Source: Ricinus communis (Eukaryota; Streptophyta; Magnoliopsida; Malpighiales; Euphorbiaceae). From it: 64,000 bases of DNA. The notes under the pieces were generated by a model. The model worked only from the letters and a program-made list of their open reading frames with translations, did not search any database and was not told the origin of the DNA. Location of the stretch: positions 13,146,001 through 13,210,000 of the forward strand of contig NC_063260.1 in NCBI RefSeq assembly GCF_019578655.1. Reading direction: 5' to 3'. The position numbers and the translations under genes were made by a program. Positions 61,731 through 64,000 of this stretch are shown in pieces. Within the stretch, counting starts at the first letter, position 1. The number at the start of each line of letters is the position of its first letter.

Positions 61731-64000
61731 ATGAAAGCAGTAGTAATAACTACACTTGGAGGACCAGAGGTTCTCCAATTGCAAGAAGTAGAAGACCCAC
61801 AAATCAAAGATGATGAGGTCCTGATCAAGGTACATGCCACTGCCGTTAACCGCGCCGATACCCTCCAAAGGTTAGGCAAGCACCCGCCTCCTAAGGGCGC
61901 CAGTCCCTATCCTGGTCTTGAATGTTCCGGCACCATTGAAGCCGTTGGGAAACTTGTTTCTCGCTGGAAAGTAGGAGATGAGGTATAAATTCTCCGACTT
62001 CCCTATCATAAATGTAATTTATTAACAAATCGGTGGTGGTTGTCTAATTTGTTTAGTTCTTAGAAGATTGTATTTTTATGCAGATATCAAAGAAAGGACT
62101 CTACTTATTCCATGAAAAAGATTCCTTTCGTAAAAAAAAAAGATTGAAATTTTGACTCGAATGGCTTGATTTTTTCTTGTTTTAAGAATTTGATGAGCGA
62201 GAAAAAGGCCTGTTTGTTTTGATTTTATGGTTCTATAGATTTAAAGACACTGGATATTCTTGTGATTTTTCACAATTTTCTTGATATCTAGTAATGTAGA
62301 CATCATCCAACTTCTTATGCAGGTGTGTGCTCTTCTTAGCGGAGGAGGCTATGCAGAGAAAGTGGCAGTTCCAGCAGGCCAAGTTCTTCCTGTTCCTCCT
62401 GGTATTTCCCTAAAGGATGCTACTGCTTTCCCCGAGGTTGCTTGTACTGTTTGGTCCACTGTTTTTATGATGAGTAGGCTGTCTGCAGGCGAAACATTTC
62501 TGGTAACTTCTGATCTTTATTTATATTTTGATATGTGCTGCTATGGCATAATTTGTCGTATTGGTTGGATATTTGTAGGTTTTATCTTGTTATATTATGT
62601 CTTAGAAATGTTAAATATGTTTGTTTCTACATGGAGTCTTTAGTGTACCGCCTACTGCTTGAACTAATGGTTATTTGAATTCCAGATTCACGGGGGTTCT
62701 AGTGGGATTGGCACTTTTGCAATTCAGATGGCTAAATATCAAGGTGTTAGAGTGTTTATCACTGCAGGTTGGGCTGCATTTCTCTTGAGGTTCCTCTATT
62801 TGCTATGAAATATTTCAAGCTAATGTTCATATATTTTCTTTTTATTTCTTGATCTTCAGGGAGTCAGGAAAAATTAGCTGCTTGTAAGGAACTTGGTGCT
62901 GATGTCTGCATCAATTACAGAACAGAAGACTTTGTTGCACGGGTGAAGGAAGAAACTAATGGGAAAGGTATCTTCTTCTATTTCTAGGCAGCATAAATGT
63001 AATGGTTTGTATATGCAATCTGTCAATAGCATCAGTGAATCAAAGGCTTGAGACTTCTACTTTCTTTTCTTAGGGCAACTGTTTGTTTTGGATGACAGGT
63101 GTTGATGTTATTTTGGATTGCATGGGCGCATCCTACCTGCAGAGAAACCTGGACAGCTTAAATGTTGGTGGAAGGCTTTTTATCATTGGCTTCATGGGCG
63201 GAGCTGTGGCAGAATTAAATCTGGCCTCATTGTTAGCGAAGCGCCTCACATTGCAAGGTAATACCAAAGTCCTTTATCTATTCTTGGTTTGCATTCGGTA
63301 GGCTTTGGGTTGGTGAAATCATTAATGACCTCCATCTTCTAAGATATATGCTTTAGTAGGTCTCTTACTGGATTCTTATTGATGTTCATATAATTGAATG
63401 CAATGTGCAGTTTAATGGGCAAGTTTGAGCATCATTCTAATTTTTTGTATTTTTGTATTTTCTTTTTTGTTTTTCATTTTTCTGAATGTGCAAAATATGC
63501 TAAATTGTAGTATGGTAGTTTGAATGAACTTTGTGAATATTGCTTACGTAAAACTGATATCCTGGAAAACTTGCATTATGATTGTAATCTCTGTTTTTCT
63601 GGGGCAACTCGCTTTTTACCAGTCCATTTCTTATTGATGGTAAAGGACTGAAGTATGTGCACATGGTAGCCTCATATTCATCTTAAGCGTGCCTCCAACT
63701 TCAGATAATGCATCATTCCGTATAATGTCTTACATTTTGGCTGTTGCAATGGATTAAGAGTGTGTTCAATAGAACATAAATGTAATGTAACAGGCTGTAT
63801 TGATTAAAAGTAGATTTGGTTACATTTCACAATGATCTACCGAACATGCATTAAATGCAGAAAGATCTCTGGTAATATCTATTGGGTGATGCGCCAATTT
63901 CCATTCAATATTAATTGTTAAAACATTTTATAAAGATTTATTGTTCTGTATTTAAATGTAACAATAATGTTTTTCTCATTGATGATTGTTTTTGCAGCGG
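61731..64000 (+). CDS. Quinone oxidoreductase, PIG3/TP53I3-like (3' end outside window)
   Basis: Exons 61731-61982, 62323-62502, 62686-62767, 62860-62967, 63099-63257, and the start of a sixth at 63998. The 260 residues present are an MDR-superfamily zinc-free NADPH:quinone reductase: N-terminal GroES-like part (MKAVVITTLGGPEVLQLQEV, AVNRADTLQR, PGLECSGTIEAVG), then CALLSGGGYAEKVAVPAGQV, and a Rossmann part with HGGSSGIGTFAIQMAK (about 145-160) and VDVILDCMGASYLQRNLDSL. These enzymes reduce quinones and related electrophiles with NADPH, usually in the cytosol. ATG at 61731 is chosen because the pseudogene copy starts at the same codon; an upstream in-frame frame from 61620 is leader. The final exon, by comparison with the pseudogene, would add roughly 65 residues. 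Confidence 0.92.

Overview
This is a plant nuclear window. The genes are split by AT-rich introns with GT..AG borders. The intergenic DNA is AT-rich and carries non-autonomous transposons and a block of decayed plastid DNA. Codon use, gene families and intron sizes suggest a eudicot, plausibly a rosid such as Euphorbiaceae/Malpighiales. The species call is inference only. All exon borders were read by eye from splice sites and reading frame, without transcripts.

Left part (1-18 kb, genes on +): a 15-exon-coding DUF707 gene (1792-6463); a MULE-like transposon with long inverted repeats holding a captured, broken piece of a cationic amino acid transporter gene (about 7440-8919); a short intronless SCAMP-like gene (9464-10057); and the full 13-exon SCAMP gene it resembles (12675-17845).

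Middle (19-43 kb): a secreted glycine-rich/8-cysteine protein on minus (19425-19868); an organelle-type PAP phosphatase of the HAL2/SAL1 family on minus (22689-26001); and two small paralogous single-exon genes of unknown function (31640-31816 and 42039-42227). Between these two lies a scrambled plastid DNA insertion (ycf2, accD, rpoA, rps11, trnR-UCU; about 33.96-36.37 kb). An exact 131-bp tandem duplication sits at 29500-29761.

Right part (43-64 kb): an NDA-type alternative NADH dehydrogenase on minus (43067-45739) with an unusual ...SRI-Gly C-terminus; two tandem S1/P1-type nucleases on minus (48574-50616 and 51040-54502); a quinone oxidoreductase pseudogene on + (55571-58727); a nuclease gene relic on minus (about 58820-59125); and an intact quinone oxidoreductase gene on + that runs off the window (61731 onward). 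The order nuclease(-)/psi-QOR(+)/psi-nuclease(-)/QOR(+) indicates duplication of a divergent nuclease-QOR gene pair, with opposite members decaying in the two copies.

No operon-like or defence-like system is present; the genes are ordinary plant housekeeping, membrane-traffic, sulfur/nucleotide-salvage, respiration and senescence-type functions. The points of most interest are the transposon with its captured transporter fragment, the SCAMP-derived short gene, the rearranged plastid insertion, the altered C-terminus of the NADH dehydrogenase and the nuclease-QOR duplication.
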